From Paenalcaligenes hominis (GTDB taxonomy: Bacteria > Pseudomonadota > Gammaproteobacteria > Burkholderiales > Burkholderiaceae_B), in the NCBI RefSeq assembly GCF_011927625.1, contig NZ_JAATIZ010000003.1, positions 310,001-374,000 on the forward strand: a DNA stretch of 64,000 nt. Reading direction: 5' to 3'. The notes under the pieces were generated by a model. That model was not told the DNA's origin, searched no databases, and saw nothing but the letters and a program-made list of their open reading frames with translations. Below are positions 19,589 through 27,952 of the stretch, piece after piece (positions within the stretch are counted from its first letter, which is position 1; each line of letters starts with the position of its first letter). A program made the position numbers and the translations under genes.

Positions 19589-19746
19589 TTTGATGCAGCT
19601 CACCTTTTAATTACCAAATAGATACAGCATTAATGAATCCCATTATAGCGGTCTTTTGTTCCCTAAAAATTCCACTTCGTATGCCTTTATACGCCGTGGT
19701 TCTGACGCCATAGTCCACACGATTCTCTTGCTCTTGTGTTGTATAG

Positions 19747-19780
19747 ACCCCTACTTACCCCTCTTAAGTAGGGGTTTTTT
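19747..19780 (+). terminator. orphan Rho-independent terminator upstream of the catabolic operon
   Basis: An 11-bp perfect stem (19747-19757 with 19765-19775), a 7-nt loop and TTTTTT (19775-19780) point in the plus direction. No recognised plus-strand gene precedes it: the nearest upstream gene is IclR on the other strand. It may end a small RNA, act as a leader attenuator of the operon or insulate it. Confidence 0.85.
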
Positions 19781-19838
19781 CCTATGTGCAAGATAAATAA
19801 TCCAAGCTTAAATGAAGTTGTTTTGTATATTAAACTAT

Positions 19839-19854
19839 GTTTTGCAGGTAAAAC
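19839..19854. promoter_or_regulatory. candidate operator, imperfect palindrome
   Basis: GTTTT (19839-19843) and AAAAC (19850-19854) form an inverted repeat with a 6-bp centre, 12 bp before the ferredoxin ATG and next to its ribosome site. The size and position suit an IclR-type or other operator, but the evidence is only symmetry. Confidence 0.3.
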
Positions 19855-19866
19855 AAGGGGGTTGGG

Positions 19867-20181
19867 ATGAATTGGTTTAAGGTGTGTGGGATTCATGAAG
19901 TCTCGGAAGATATGCCCAAAGCCATTGAAATAAAAGGCAACCAAGTGGGAATTTTTAAGGTTGATGAGGATTTCTTTGCTATAGAAAACGTTTGTCCTCA
20001 CGCCTTTGCCCTCTTAACCGATGGTTTTATTGAAGATGAGAAAGTGGAGTGTCCCTTACATGAAGCTATTTTCGATATCAAAACGGGTGTGCTTGAAAGT
20101 GGGCCAGGATGCAGAAATTTGCATATTTATCCCACTAAAGTAGAAGGCGAAGAGATTTTGATTCAGTGCGAAACAAACTAA
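19867..20181 (+). CDS. Rieske [2Fe-2S] ferredoxin
   Basis: This 104-residue cytoplasmic electron carrier has both Rieske cluster motifs: Cys43-x-His45 (CPHAF) and Cys62-x2-His65 (CPLH), separated by 16 residues. AAGGGG precedes the ATG. It is the first gene of the catabolic operon. It should pass electrons from the FAD reductase (23283) to the alpha-subunit oxygenase (20503). Confidence 0.94.
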   Translation: MNWFKVCGIHEVSEDMPKAIEIKGNQVGIFKVDEDFFAIENVCPHAFALLTDGFIEDEKVECPLHEAIFDIKTGVLESGPGCRNLHIYPTKVEGEEILIQCETN

Positions 20182-20193
20182 AGAGGCAAAGAA

Positions 20194-20490
20194 ATGGAAT
20201 ACAACACAAAACTTCAGTCTTGGGTTCATGCGATTCCCAGCACTGAAGCAGGGATCAACAACATTCAAAAACCTGGAGTAGTAGAGCACATTGTTTGGCA
20301 AAACCGCTCACATGCGCCTACCGAGTATGAAAAGCAGCTTGCAGATCATTTAATAAAAGCGTTTAAGCAGGGTGCAACAGAGTTAGATGACATTGTGAGT
20401 TGTTTAAACGAGCAAGGTTTATTGCTAGAGACGGGAGAAAAGTGGACAACGGCTAACTTTCAGGCAGAAATGGCTCGACTCGGTTATTAA
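20194..20490 (+). CDS. small recombinase-HTH-like protein
   Basis: This 98-residue protein has a C-terminal half (about 50-98) that reads like the terminal helix-turn-helix of serine recombinases: LNEQGLLLETGEKWT followed by a helix (TANFQAEMARL). No catalytic serine-recombinase domain is present, so it is not an active recombinase. The N-terminal half has the odd GVVEHIVWQNRS segment. It is placed 12 bp after the ferredoxin and 12 bp before the oxygenase alpha subunit, inside the operon. The role is unknown: a transcriptional accessory or oxygenase chaperone are both guesses. Confidence 0.8.
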   Translation: MEYNTKLQSWVHAIPSTEAGINNIQKPGVVEHIVWQNRSHAPTEYEKQLADHLIKAFKQGATELDDIVSCLNEQGLLLETGEKWTTANFQAEMARLGY

Positions 20491-20502
20491 AAGAGGGATG
20501 AA

Positions 20503-21534
20503 ATGAAAGATTTTACTTCAGCAGATGAGTATCTAGAGTATGGGTTACGAGATTTGTGGTACCCCGTTTTAGCAAGTTGGGAGGTAGCCTCTAACCCAGT
20601 GGGTATTACTCGCTTAGGGGAAAATATTGTCGTTTGGCGTGATAGCCAAGGCAAGGTTCATGCCTTAGAAGACCGATGTCCACATCGTGGGGCGCGCCTT
20701 TCATTGGGGTGGAATTTAGGGGACCGAGTAGCGTGTTGGTACCACGGGGTCGAAGTAGGCGGCGATGGAGTGGTTGCCGATGTGCCTGCTGTTGAGTCCT
20801 GTCCCTTAGAAGGCATGAAATGTGTGAAGTCCTATCATGCACAAGAGCTAAATGGAGCCATTTTTCTTTGGTTTGGCGTCAATGCCGATCAAGAGCCCAC
20901 ACCTCTACAGCTTCCTGAGCAATTAAGCAGTGATGAGTGGAGCAGTTTTTTGTGTAGAGCGGATTGGGGCGTGAATTATATGTACGCCGTTGATAATGTG
21001 ATGGATCCTATGCATGGCACCTATTTGCACAGTCAGTCTCACTCAATGTATCAAGGTGACCGTGTTGCGAATATGAGCTTACGTCCTACTGAAGAGGGGT
21101 TTGTATTTGAGAAAGAAGGCCAGGCGCGCATCAACTTTGACTGGGTTGAATACGGTCAAACAGGCGGTGCTTGGCTGCGCCTATCCATTCCTTATCAGCA
21201 GCAGTTTGGGCCTGGCGGCGACTTTTTCATTATTGGTTTTGCTACGCCCATCGATAAAGACAACACCCGCGTGTTTTTTTGGCGCTGTCGAAAAGTGAGT
21301 GGTTGGCAACGTCATGTATGGCGCTTTATGTACCGGACTCATTTAGAGAAATTGCATTGGGATGTGCTTGAACAAGACCGCATCATATTAGAAAACATGG
21401 CACCCAATGCCAAAGAGCATGAGTTCTTGTACCAACATGATGTGGGTTTAGCACGGTTGCGTAGACAGTTTAAAAAAGCGGCTCAAACTCAGTTTAAAAC
21501 CCTGCAAGAGCAAAAAACCGTTGCCGAGGCTTAA
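20503..21534 (+). CDS. Rieske non-heme iron oxygenase, alpha subunit
   Basis: This 343-residue catalytic subunit hydroxylates an aromatic ring or removes an alkyl group. The Rieske ligands are Cys59, His61, Cys78 and His81. The mononuclear iron site follows: bridging Asp168, His171 and His176 in the D-x2-H-x4-H pattern of naphthalene dioxygenase. A later acidic pair lies in EQDRIILE. There is no beta-subunit gene, which suggests a homotrimeric alpha-only enzyme fed by the neighbouring ferredoxin and FAD reductase. Substrate and mono- versus dioxygenation are not determinable here. Confidence 0.95.
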   Translation: MKDFTSADEYLEYGLRDLWYPVLASWEVASNPVGITRLGENIVVWRDSQGKVHALEDRCPHRGARLSLGWNLGDRVACWYHGVEVGGDGVVADVPAVESCPLEGMKCVKSYHAQELNGAIFLWFGVNADQEPTPLQLPEQLSSDEWSSFLCRADWGVNYMYAVDNVMDPMHGTYLHSQSHSMYQGDRVANMSLRPTEEGFVFEKEGQARINFDWVEYGQTGGAWLRLSIPYQQQFGPGGDFFIIGFATPIDKDNTRVFFWRCRKVSGWQRHVWRFMYRTHLEKLHWDVLEQDRIILENMAPNAKEHEFLYQHDVGLARLRRQFKKAAQTQFKTLQEQKTVAEA

Positions 21535-21542
21535 CGCAGGGG

Positions 21543-22316
21543 GTGTCAATGAGTTCAATTAGCACGCTACTTTCTAATAAAAAAATAGTCATTACCGGTG
21601 CTGCACGCGGCTTAGGGGCTGATTTTGCCCAAGCCGCTTTGGCTGCAGGGGCTGAGGTTTTATTAGCGGATATTTTAACTGACCGCTTAATGGCATTCGT
21701 TCAAGAGCTTCGCCAACAAGGCCTAAATGCTCATGGTCTTTCCGTAGATATTAGTCAACAGGAGTCCATTGCGGGCTTAGGGCACTGGATACAGGAGCAC
21801 TGGGGGCATGTGGATGGGCTAGTGAACTGTGCCGCTTTGGCTACGGGAGTGGGCGGTAAAACCTTAGAGCACTACTCCCCCGACCTGTGGGACCAAGTCA
21901 TGTTGGTAAACGTCAAAGGAACTTGGTTAGTGACGCAAGCGGTACTGCCTTATATGAAGCAAGCAGATCAAGGCAGCATCGTGAACATAGCCTCAGATAC
22001 TGCTTTGTGGGGTGCCCCCAAACTCATGGCGTATGTGGCAAGCAAAGGAGCCATTGTTGCCATGACACGCTCTATGGCCCGAGAACTAGGCGAGCACAAC
22101 ATTCGTGTTAATACGATTTCACCCGGCTTAACGCTAGTAGAGGCCACAGAGTATGTGCCTGAAGAACGTCACCATCAATATGTATCAGGTCGAGCCTTAC
22201 AGCGGGCTCAATATCCGAACGATATTAATGGCACCGCTTTGTACTTATTGTCTGATCTCTCGTCGTTTGTTTCAGGTCAAAACATACCTGTAAATGGCGG
22301 TTTCGTCTTTAACTAA
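21543..22316 (+). CDS. SDR-family dehydrogenase (probable cis-diol dehydrogenase)
   Basis: This 257-residue classical short-chain dehydrogenase has the cofactor loop TGAARGLGADF (18-28), the NAD-binding acidic position near residue 41, the catalytic Ser in NIASDTALW and the YVASK motif. All catalytic residues are intact. It starts 8 bp after the oxygenase stop. The position suggests oxidation of the dihydrodiol made by the oxygenase (inference). Confidence 0.9.
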   Translation: MSMSSISTLLSNKKIVITGAARGLGADFAQAALAAGAEVLLADILTDRLMAFVQELRQQGLNAHGLSVDISQQESIAGLGHWIQEHWGHVDGLVNCAALATGVGGKTLEHYSPDLWDQVMLVNVKGTWLVTQAVLPYMKQADQGSIVNIASDTALWGAPKLMAYVASKGAIVAMTRSMARELGEHNIRVNTISPGLTLVEATEYVPEERHHQYVSGRALQRAQYPNDINGTALYLLSDLSSFVSGQNIPVNGGFVFN

Positions 22317-22339
22317 CCGCTTGAGTAAGGTTATTTAGC

Positions 22340-23272
22340 ATGATTAATGGACTCAAAAACTTAACTTTTGGCGTAGAAGACTTAAATAAAGCCAAAGACT
22401 ATTTGTTTGATTTTGGTTTGGATGCTGCTGCAGAGCAATACGCCGACTCGTTACATTATGCCTTGCCTAACGGCAGCACAGTGCAGGTGTTTGAGTCTGA
22501 TCATCCTGATTTACCTCCTGCTTTTGAAAGCGGGTCCACATTACGAGAGGTGACTTGGGCAGTAAACCGACCTCAGGATTTGCAGCAATTAGCACTTAAT
22601 CTACAAGGTCAGCCGGGATACGCCTTCGATGGCACTGTGCTGCGTTGCATAGACCCGAATGGAATGAGCTTGCGGTTTGAGGTGGCCCAATTGGGCATAG
22701 CAACTCAGGCTTTAAGCCCAGCAATAAACCAATATGGCCACATACAACGGGTAAATGAAGCCAGTCCGGTTTATGAAAAAGCCAATCCAGTGGCCATAGG
22801 ACATGTGGTGTTTTTTACCCCTGACTTAGAAGCAGTACAAGCGTTTTATGAAGAAAAACTAGGTTTTTATTTATCAGATGCCTATACAGATCGTGGAGCG
22901 TTCTTGCGCTGTAGCGCTCAAGGATGGCACCACGACCTATTTTTACTGAAGCTGCCTAATCGAGAGCAAGCAGGATTAAATCATGTGGCCTTTGTGGTGC
23001 GTGATATCCATGAGGTTATTGGGGGCGGGCTCAATATGAACAAAAACCGGTGGGATTCGTTTATTGGGCCGGGACGTCATCCTGTTTCTTCAGCCTATTT
23101 TTGGTATATCCATTCTCCTCTAGGCGGTGCATTTGAATACTACACCAACGATGATTATCTCACCGCAGCCTGGCAGCCTCGACACTTTGATTATGCCTTA
23201 GAGCTCTTTACAGAATGGGCGATTGATAAAGGTATTGATCCCACTACTCGACGTCAGATTAGCTCACAGTAA
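22340..23272 (+). CDS. two-domain VOC-family extradiol dioxygenase
   Basis: The 310-residue protein has two glyoxalase/VOC modules, the layout of type I extradiol ring-cleavage enzymes. In the second module the iron-binding pattern is visible: His in GHVVFFTPDLEAV, His in LNHVAFVVRDI and Glu in GGAFEYYTND. It probably cleaves a catechol made by the preceding SDR. Length fits the BphC/catechol-2,3-dioxygenase range. The exact catechol is unknown. Confidence 0.88.
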   Translation: MINGLKNLTFGVEDLNKAKDYLFDFGLDAAAEQYADSLHYALPNGSTVQVFESDHPDLPPAFESGSTLREVTWAVNRPQDLQQLALNLQGQPGYAFDGTVLRCIDPNGMSLRFEVAQLGIATQALSPAINQYGHIQRVNEASPVYEKANPVAIGHVVFFTPDLEAVQAFYEEKLGFYLSDAYTDRGAFLRCSAQGWHHDLFLLKLPNREQAGLNHVAFVVRDIHEVIGGGLNMNKNRWDSFIGPGRHPVSSAYFWYIHSPLGGAFEYYTNDDYLTAAWQPRHFDYALELFTEWAIDKGIDPTTRRQISSQ

Positions 23273-23282
23273 AGGAGAGGCC

Positions 23283-24485
23283 ATGGAAACTATTGTGGTT
23301 ATTGGTGGAGGGCAAGCTGCAGCAGTAGCGGCTTTTACCTTAAGGCAAGAGGGCTATCGCGGTGCTTTGCATATTATTTCGGATGAGAAAAATATATTTT
23401 ACGAACGCCCACCGCTTTCAAAGCAAAACCTGTTAGCCCCCACAGAGCTAAGCGCCATCCAATTTTATACCCCCGATGTGATAGCTGGGTTAATGATTGA
23501 TTGGCATTTGGGGCGTAGAGCAGTAGACCTAAATACCCAAGCTAAAGTGGTACGTCTTTGTAATGGCGATCAGTTGGCTTATGACAAGCTATTACTAGCA
23601 ACTGGTAGCAGTGCGCGGATTATTAATCCGGCTTGGCTGCAACTCGAAAATGTGCATGAGCTGCGCTCTTTTCTACATAGCCATCGACTACGTGAGTGTT
23701 TGGAACAAAGCCAACGCTTAGTAGTAATTGGTGGAGGGTGGATTGGCTTAGAGGTAGCGGCCTCAGCACGCCAGCGTGGCTTAGCAGTGACGGTCTTAGA
23801 GCGTGGTGAACAAGTGTGCGGGCGTAGCGTGACATCAGAGGTTGCGCAGTTTTTGCAAAATCTACACCAAAGTGAAGGCGTTGAAATCCTAACGCATTGC
23901 GGAGCCATTGAATTAGCCCAAGGCGACTCCCAAACAGTGCAAGTGTTTATAGAGAACGAGCTTTATTCTACGGCGGATGCCGTATTGATTGCTGCAGGAG
24001 CTCAATTAAACACGGAGCTGGCTTGTGTTGCAGGTCTTGAGGTCCAAGGAGCAGTAGTGGTCAATGAGTATTGCCAAACCTCCGAACCAGATATCTATGC
24101 CGCAGGCGATGTGGCTATTCATCCTGCTTTGGGGATCAGCATGCAGTCATGGGCCCATGCTCAGAACCAAGGGGCAACCGCCGCTAAGCATATGGTAGGC
24201 AAAGAAGAGCCTTATCAAGACATTCCTTGGTTATGGTCTGACCAATATGACTGCAATATCCAGATGTTAGGTACACCTTCTCCTTCCTTGTCTTGCGTTA
24301 TGCGCGAAAGCGGCGCACGCCAAAAAACATTCTTCTATTTTGATGAAAATAAAGTGCTTCGTTACGTCGTTGCCGTTAACGATGCCAAAAATATCAAAAT
24401 AGCTAAACGCTGGATGCAACGTCAGGTAACCGTTACGCCTGAGCAAGTGGCAGATCTAAACATCAATTTAATGACAATAAAGTAA
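23283..24485 (+). CDS. FAD-dependent ferredoxin reductase
   Basis: This 400-residue reductase transfers electrons from NAD(P)H to the Rieske ferredoxin. The FAD-binding GGGQAAAVAA is at the N-terminus, the NAD-binding GGGWIGLEVAASAR is in the middle (near 150), and YAAGDVAIHPA is the C-terminal FAD contact. The ATG at 23283 follows AGGAG; an upstream frame extension overlapping the previous gene is not used. It is the third electron-transfer component of the oxygenase in this operon. Confidence 0.93.
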   Translation: METIVVIGGGQAAAVAAFTLRQEGYRGALHIISDEKNIFYERPPLSKQNLLAPTELSAIQFYTPDVIAGLMIDWHLGRRAVDLNTQAKVVRLCNGDQLAYDKLLLATGSSARIINPAWLQLENVHELRSFLHSHRLRECLEQSQRLVVIGGGWIGLEVAASARQRGLAVTVLERGEQVCGRSVTSEVAQFLQNLHQSEGVEILTHCGAIELAQGDSQTVQVFIENELYSTADAVLIAAGAQLNTELACVAGLEVQGAVVVNEYCQTSEPDIYAAGDVAIHPALGISMQSWAHAQNQGATAAKHMVGKEEPYQDIPWLWSDQYDCNIQMLGTPSPSLSCVMRESGARQKTFFYFDENKVLRYVVAVNDAKNIKIAKRWMQRQVTVTPEQVADLNINLMTIK

Positions 24486-24509
24486 AAGCACCTTGAGGAG
24501 TCAGGAGAC

Positions 24510-25745
24510 ATGGAGACAGTGAATACAGGCTTAGCCCACAGTGCACCGCCTAAAAGTATGGTTAAGCATTGGACACCAGCAGTGGTGCTCATGTTTTGTG
24601 TGGTATTGGCTTTTTTTGACAAGATTAGTATCGCAGTGCTGTTTGCCGACCCAACCTTCCAAAACACAATGGGCATAGCTCAGGATAGAGCCAAAGCAGG
24701 GTGGTTGATGACAAGCTTTCTATTAGCTTATGGGTTTTCATCAATTTTCCTTAGCTTTTTGGGCGATATTTTTAACCCTAAACGGGTGTTGTTTTGGAGC
24801 GTAGTGAGCTGGGGCGTATTAATGCTCATTATGGGGGTCACCTATACCTACGAGGGAATGCTTATAAATCGCATACTGTTAGGTATAGCAGAAGGTCCTT
24901 TATTTGCTTTGTGCTATAGCATCGTAAAGCAGCGATTTACAGAAAAAGAGCAAGCGCGAGCTTCGACGATGTTTATTTTAGGAACACCAATAGGGGCAGC
25001 ACTAGGTTTCCCAATTACCGCATATGTCTTACAAAATCACGACTGGCACACAACCTTTTATGTAATGGGTGTGTTGACCTTAATCATGGCAATTTTTGTA
25101 GTGATTGGCCTTAAAGACGTAGTAATTACAAAAGACCGTCGTCAGCAAAAAGCAGATCATAAAACCAACTTTAAAGTGCTTGCCTCTAACCCTGGCTTTT
25201 GGATTATCTGTATTTTCAACATCTCCCTAATGACTTATCTGTGGGGCTTGAATAGCTGGATTCCTACCTATCTTATTGAAGAGAAAAATTTCAATCTGAA
25301 ATCCTTCGGCATGCTGTCGTCTATTCCCTTTATCAGCATGCTTGTAGGGGAAGTAGTTGGTGCTTTTTATTCCGACAAGGTGTTTCATCAGTCCCGTGCC
25401 AAACAAGTTTTTCTCGGGCTGTTTGTAGCTGGCATTGCTATGTATGTGATGACCTTGGCAAGTGGCGTTTGGATGGTGATTTTAGCCATGTCTGTTAGCT
25501 CCATGTTCTGGGGAGTCGCCGTTTCCGCCGTCTTCCCCTTATTAGGTCAAGTAAGCACCAAAGAAGCAGCAACGACGGCAGGCGGAATTTTTAATGGCTT
25601 AGGAAATTTCGGTAGTGCTTTGGCACCCGTATTGATTGGTTACATCGTCACGTTTACTGGTGACTTCAACAACGGCATTTACTTTTTAGCTTTAGTTGCT
25701 GTGGTTGGTTCACTGATGTTGGTGGCTTTGATTAAACGTTATTAA
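24510..25745 (+). CDS. MFS transporter (anion:cation symporter family)
   Basis: This 411-residue inner-membrane protein has about 12 hydrophobic helices, GDIFNPKRVLFWSV loop 2-3 of the major facilitator superfamily and the central cytoplasmic loop near residue 210. It resembles transporters of aromatic or sugar acids (ACS family). GGAG precedes the ATG. It is likely the uptake system for the pathway's substrate. Confidence 0.9.
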   Translation: METVNTGLAHSAPPKSMVKHWTPAVVLMFCVVLAFFDKISIAVLFADPTFQNTMGIAQDRAKAGWLMTSFLLAYGFSSIFLSFLGDIFNPKRVLFWSVVSWGVLMLIMGVTYTYEGMLINRILLGIAEGPLFALCYSIVKQRFTEKEQARASTMFILGTPIGAALGFPITAYVLQNHDWHTTFYVMGVLTLIMAIFVVIGLKDVVITKDRRQQKADHKTNFKVLASNPGFWIICIFNISLMTYLWGLNSWIPTYLIEEKNFNLKSFGMLSSIPFISMLVGEVVGAFYSDKVFHQSRAKQVFLGLFVAGIAMYVMTLASGVWMVILAMSVSSMFWGVAVSAVFPLLGQVSTKEAATTAGGIFNGLGNFGSALAPVLIGYIVTFTGDFNNGIYFLALVAVVGSLMLVALIKRY

Positions 25746-25776
25746 TTCATCGTTTGTATAGTAAAGGAGTGCTGTT

Positions 25777-26301
25777 ATGAGTCATACATTTCCAGGTTGG
25801 GTCCGCAAAGAATCCCAGTCATTAGAAGACTGGATGGCTACACGTATTGCTCGATTTGAAACGCGTCGTTATGACTTTGATGCATTAAAGTTTCAGGCTG
25901 ATTTTGATCCTAAGTACCGCCGTGCCCAGATGCGTTATATGGGAACAGGAGCAACAGGAGTAGCAACCGACTCCAATACCGTCCCAGCAGAAAACTTTAC
26001 TTTTTCTACTATGGTCTTGCCTGCTCAATGCGAAGGCCCATTGCATATCCATAACGATGTAGAAGAAGTGTTTTTTATGTTGCGAGGTTCTATTGAGCTG
26101 ACTTTAGAGGACAACGGAGAAACCTACACTACCGTCTTGAAAGAGCGGGATTTGATTTCAATTCCTCCCGGTATTTATCGTGGTTTATATAACCCCACAC
26201 AAGAAGATGCATTGATGTGTGTGATGCTAGGTACCAATAAGCCAGAAATACCTACGTATCCTGAAACGCACCCGCTTTCTAAAGTAAAGCGCAACGCTTA
26301 G
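25777..26301 (+). CDS. cupin-domain protein
   Basis: This 174-residue protein has a single cupin domain. The metal-site motif is HIHNDVEEVFFMLRG (near residue 90), giving His, His and Glu ligands, and the second motif is DLISIPPGIYRGLYN, where a tyrosine or arginine replaces the expected final His. That substitution weakens a simple dioxygenase assignment. It is placed mid-operon. The role may be isomerase, lyase or sensor; I cannot tell which. Confidence 0.85.
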   Translation: MSHTFPGWVRKESQSLEDWMATRIARFETRRYDFDALKFQADFDPKYRRAQMRYMGTGATGVATDSNTVPAENFTFSTMVLPAQCEGPLHIHNDVEEVFFMLRGSIELTLEDNGETYTTVLKERDLISIPPGIYRGLYNPTQEDALMCVMLGTNKPEIPTYPETHPLSKVKRNA

Positions 26302-26324
26302 CTGTATTGGAGTGAGTAAAGCCG

Positions 26325-27122
26325 ATGTTAGACCAAATCGAATCCCTATATAGACAATCCAATCATGGCTTAAGTTATATCGATAATCAGGCCGAAGCAG
26401 ACGTTTATGTATTACTGCATGGGATTAGCTCTGGGGCAAAGTCTTGGGTCAAGCAGTTTGTGACCTTAAAAAAATCCTGTCGGCTTATTGCTTGGGATGC
26501 ACCTGGCTATGGCAAAAGTGCTGGGTTATTAACCAGCACGCCTACTGCACAGGATTATGCGCTACAGATTAAGCAGCTGTTGGATGAGCTAGAGATTCGC
26601 ACACCTGTCACAGTAGTGGGGCACTCATTGGGGGCTATGATGGCCGCAGCTTTTGCCAAGCTGTACCCAGAGCAAACTAAAAAACTCGTTTTAGTGAATC
26701 CGGCTCAAGGCTATGGGGGCCATGCCAGTACAGACCAAGAACGGGTGTACCGTATGCGCCCAGAGCTACTTAAACGCTTAGGGCCAGCAGGCATGGCTAA
26801 AGAGCGCGGGCCACGTTTACTGGCTCAACCTACGCCCCTTAATTTAGAGGTGGTGCAGGCGGTTTCTGCCGGGCTAACGCAACAGGGTCTAACTCAGGCG
26901 TCGTACTTACTCGCTTATGACAGCATTGATTGGTATTTGAATTCTTTATCAATGCCTATCCCACTTTGTTACGGAGAAAAAGACAGCATCACTCCTCCTG
27001 AGGGTATGTTTGATTTAAAGCAGAAATACTCAAATTTAGAGTTAATTCCTCTCGCCGCAGCGGGACATTTGGCCTATTTGGATCAACCAGCGCTTTTTAA
27101 TCAACAGGTATTTCAAATCTAA
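26325..27122 (+). CDS. alpha/beta hydrolase
   Basis: This 265-residue hydrolase has the nucleophile elbow GHSLG with Ser101, an oxyanion-hole HGISSGAKSW, acidic Asp in YGEKDSITPP and the catalytic His in AAGHLAYLDQP. It fits meta-cleavage product (C-C bond) hydrolases such as MhpC or BphD, which follow the extradiol dioxygenase in classical pathways. The role in ring-fission product cleavage is inferred from its neighbours. Confidence 0.88.
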   Translation: MLDQIESLYRQSNHGLSYIDNQAEADVYVLLHGISSGAKSWVKQFVTLKKSCRLIAWDAPGYGKSAGLLTSTPTAQDYALQIKQLLDELEIRTPVTVVGHSLGAMMAAAFAKLYPEQTKKLVLVNPAQGYGGHASTDQERVYRMRPELLKRLGPAGMAKERGPRLLAQPTPLNLEVVQAVSAGLTQQGLTQASYLLAYDSIDWYLNSLSMPIPLCYGEKDSITPPEGMFDLKQKYSNLELIPLAAAGHLAYLDQPALFNQQVFQI

Positions 27123-27148
27123 ACAGTAGCAAACAGAGAGTGTTAACT

Positions 27149-27943
27149 ATGGGTTTTTTAGTTCGTAATCAAGTGGCTATTGTCACGGGCGGCTCATCGG
27201 GTATTGGCTTAGAAACAGTTAAGTTGCTTTTAGCTCAGGGCGCAAAAGTGGCGTGGTGTGGGCGTAATCCAGAACGACTACAACAATCCTTAGAGCAAAT
27301 GCAAAAGCTCTACCCCGAGGCCGAATGCTTTACAGCTGTTTGTGATGTGCTCAAGCGCGAAGAAGTCCAACAGTTTGTTACCCAAGTCAACGAGCATTTT
27401 GGTCAAATCGATATGCTTATCAATAATGCAGGACAGGGCTTAGTTTCCAACTTTGACAGTACGGCAGACGAGCAATGGATTACAGAAGTGGAGTTGAAAT
27501 ATTTTAGTGTTTTGAACCCAATTAAAGCGGCTTTACCTTTTTTGAAAAAGTCAGCGAACGGTTCCATAACAAATATTAATTCCTTGTTGGCGCTTAAACC
27601 AGAACCTCATATGATCGCCACTTCTGCTGCGCGCGCCGGACTACTAAATCTAACCAAATCCTTAGCAAAAGAGTTTGCTAGTCAAACCATACGGGTGAAT
27701 TCAGTGCTGATAGGTATGGTGGAGTCAGGGCAATGGCGTCGGCGTTACGAGCAGCGTTCAGACCGATCTAAAACATGGGAACAATGGATTCAGGGCATAG
27801 CGAATGATCGAGGCATTCCCATGGGACGCTTAGGCTTACCTCATGAGGCGGCTCAGGCTTTGGTGTTTTTAGCCTCGCCGCTAGCTTCTTATACCACGGG
27901 TGCGGTAGTAGATGTATCCGGCGGTTTTAGCCAAGAAATTTAA
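27149..27943 (+). CDS. SDR-fold protein with altered catalytic motif
   Basis: This 264-residue protein has a normal cofactor loop (TGGSSGIGLETV) and NNAGQG, but where classical SDRs have Tyr-x3-Lys it reads ATSAARAGLLN, so the Tyr is Thr and the Lys is Arg. The helix that follows (LNLTKSLAKEF) keeps the register, so the change is real and not an alignment slip. Serine is still present in NINS. ATG 27149 is preferred over GTG 27140. It may be a reductase with other chemistry or a non-catalytic partner. Confidence 0.88.
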   Translation: MGFLVRNQVAIVTGGSSGIGLETVKLLLAQGAKVAWCGRNPERLQQSLEQMQKLYPEAECFTAVCDVLKREEVQQFVTQVNEHFGQIDMLINNAGQGLVSNFDSTADEQWITEVELKYFSVLNPIKAALPFLKKSANGSITNINSLLALKPEPHMIATSAARAGLLNLTKSLAKEFASQTIRVNSVLIGMVESGQWRRRYEQRSDRSKTWEQWIQGIANDRGIPMGRLGLPHEAAQALVFLASPLASYTTGAVVDVSGGFSQEI

Positions 27944-27952
27944 AGGGGTGTT

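Noticed and set aside
20194-20490. Mobile element or active recombinase
   Set aside because: No catalytic domain, no inverted repeats or target duplication nearby; only the terminal HTH resemblance.
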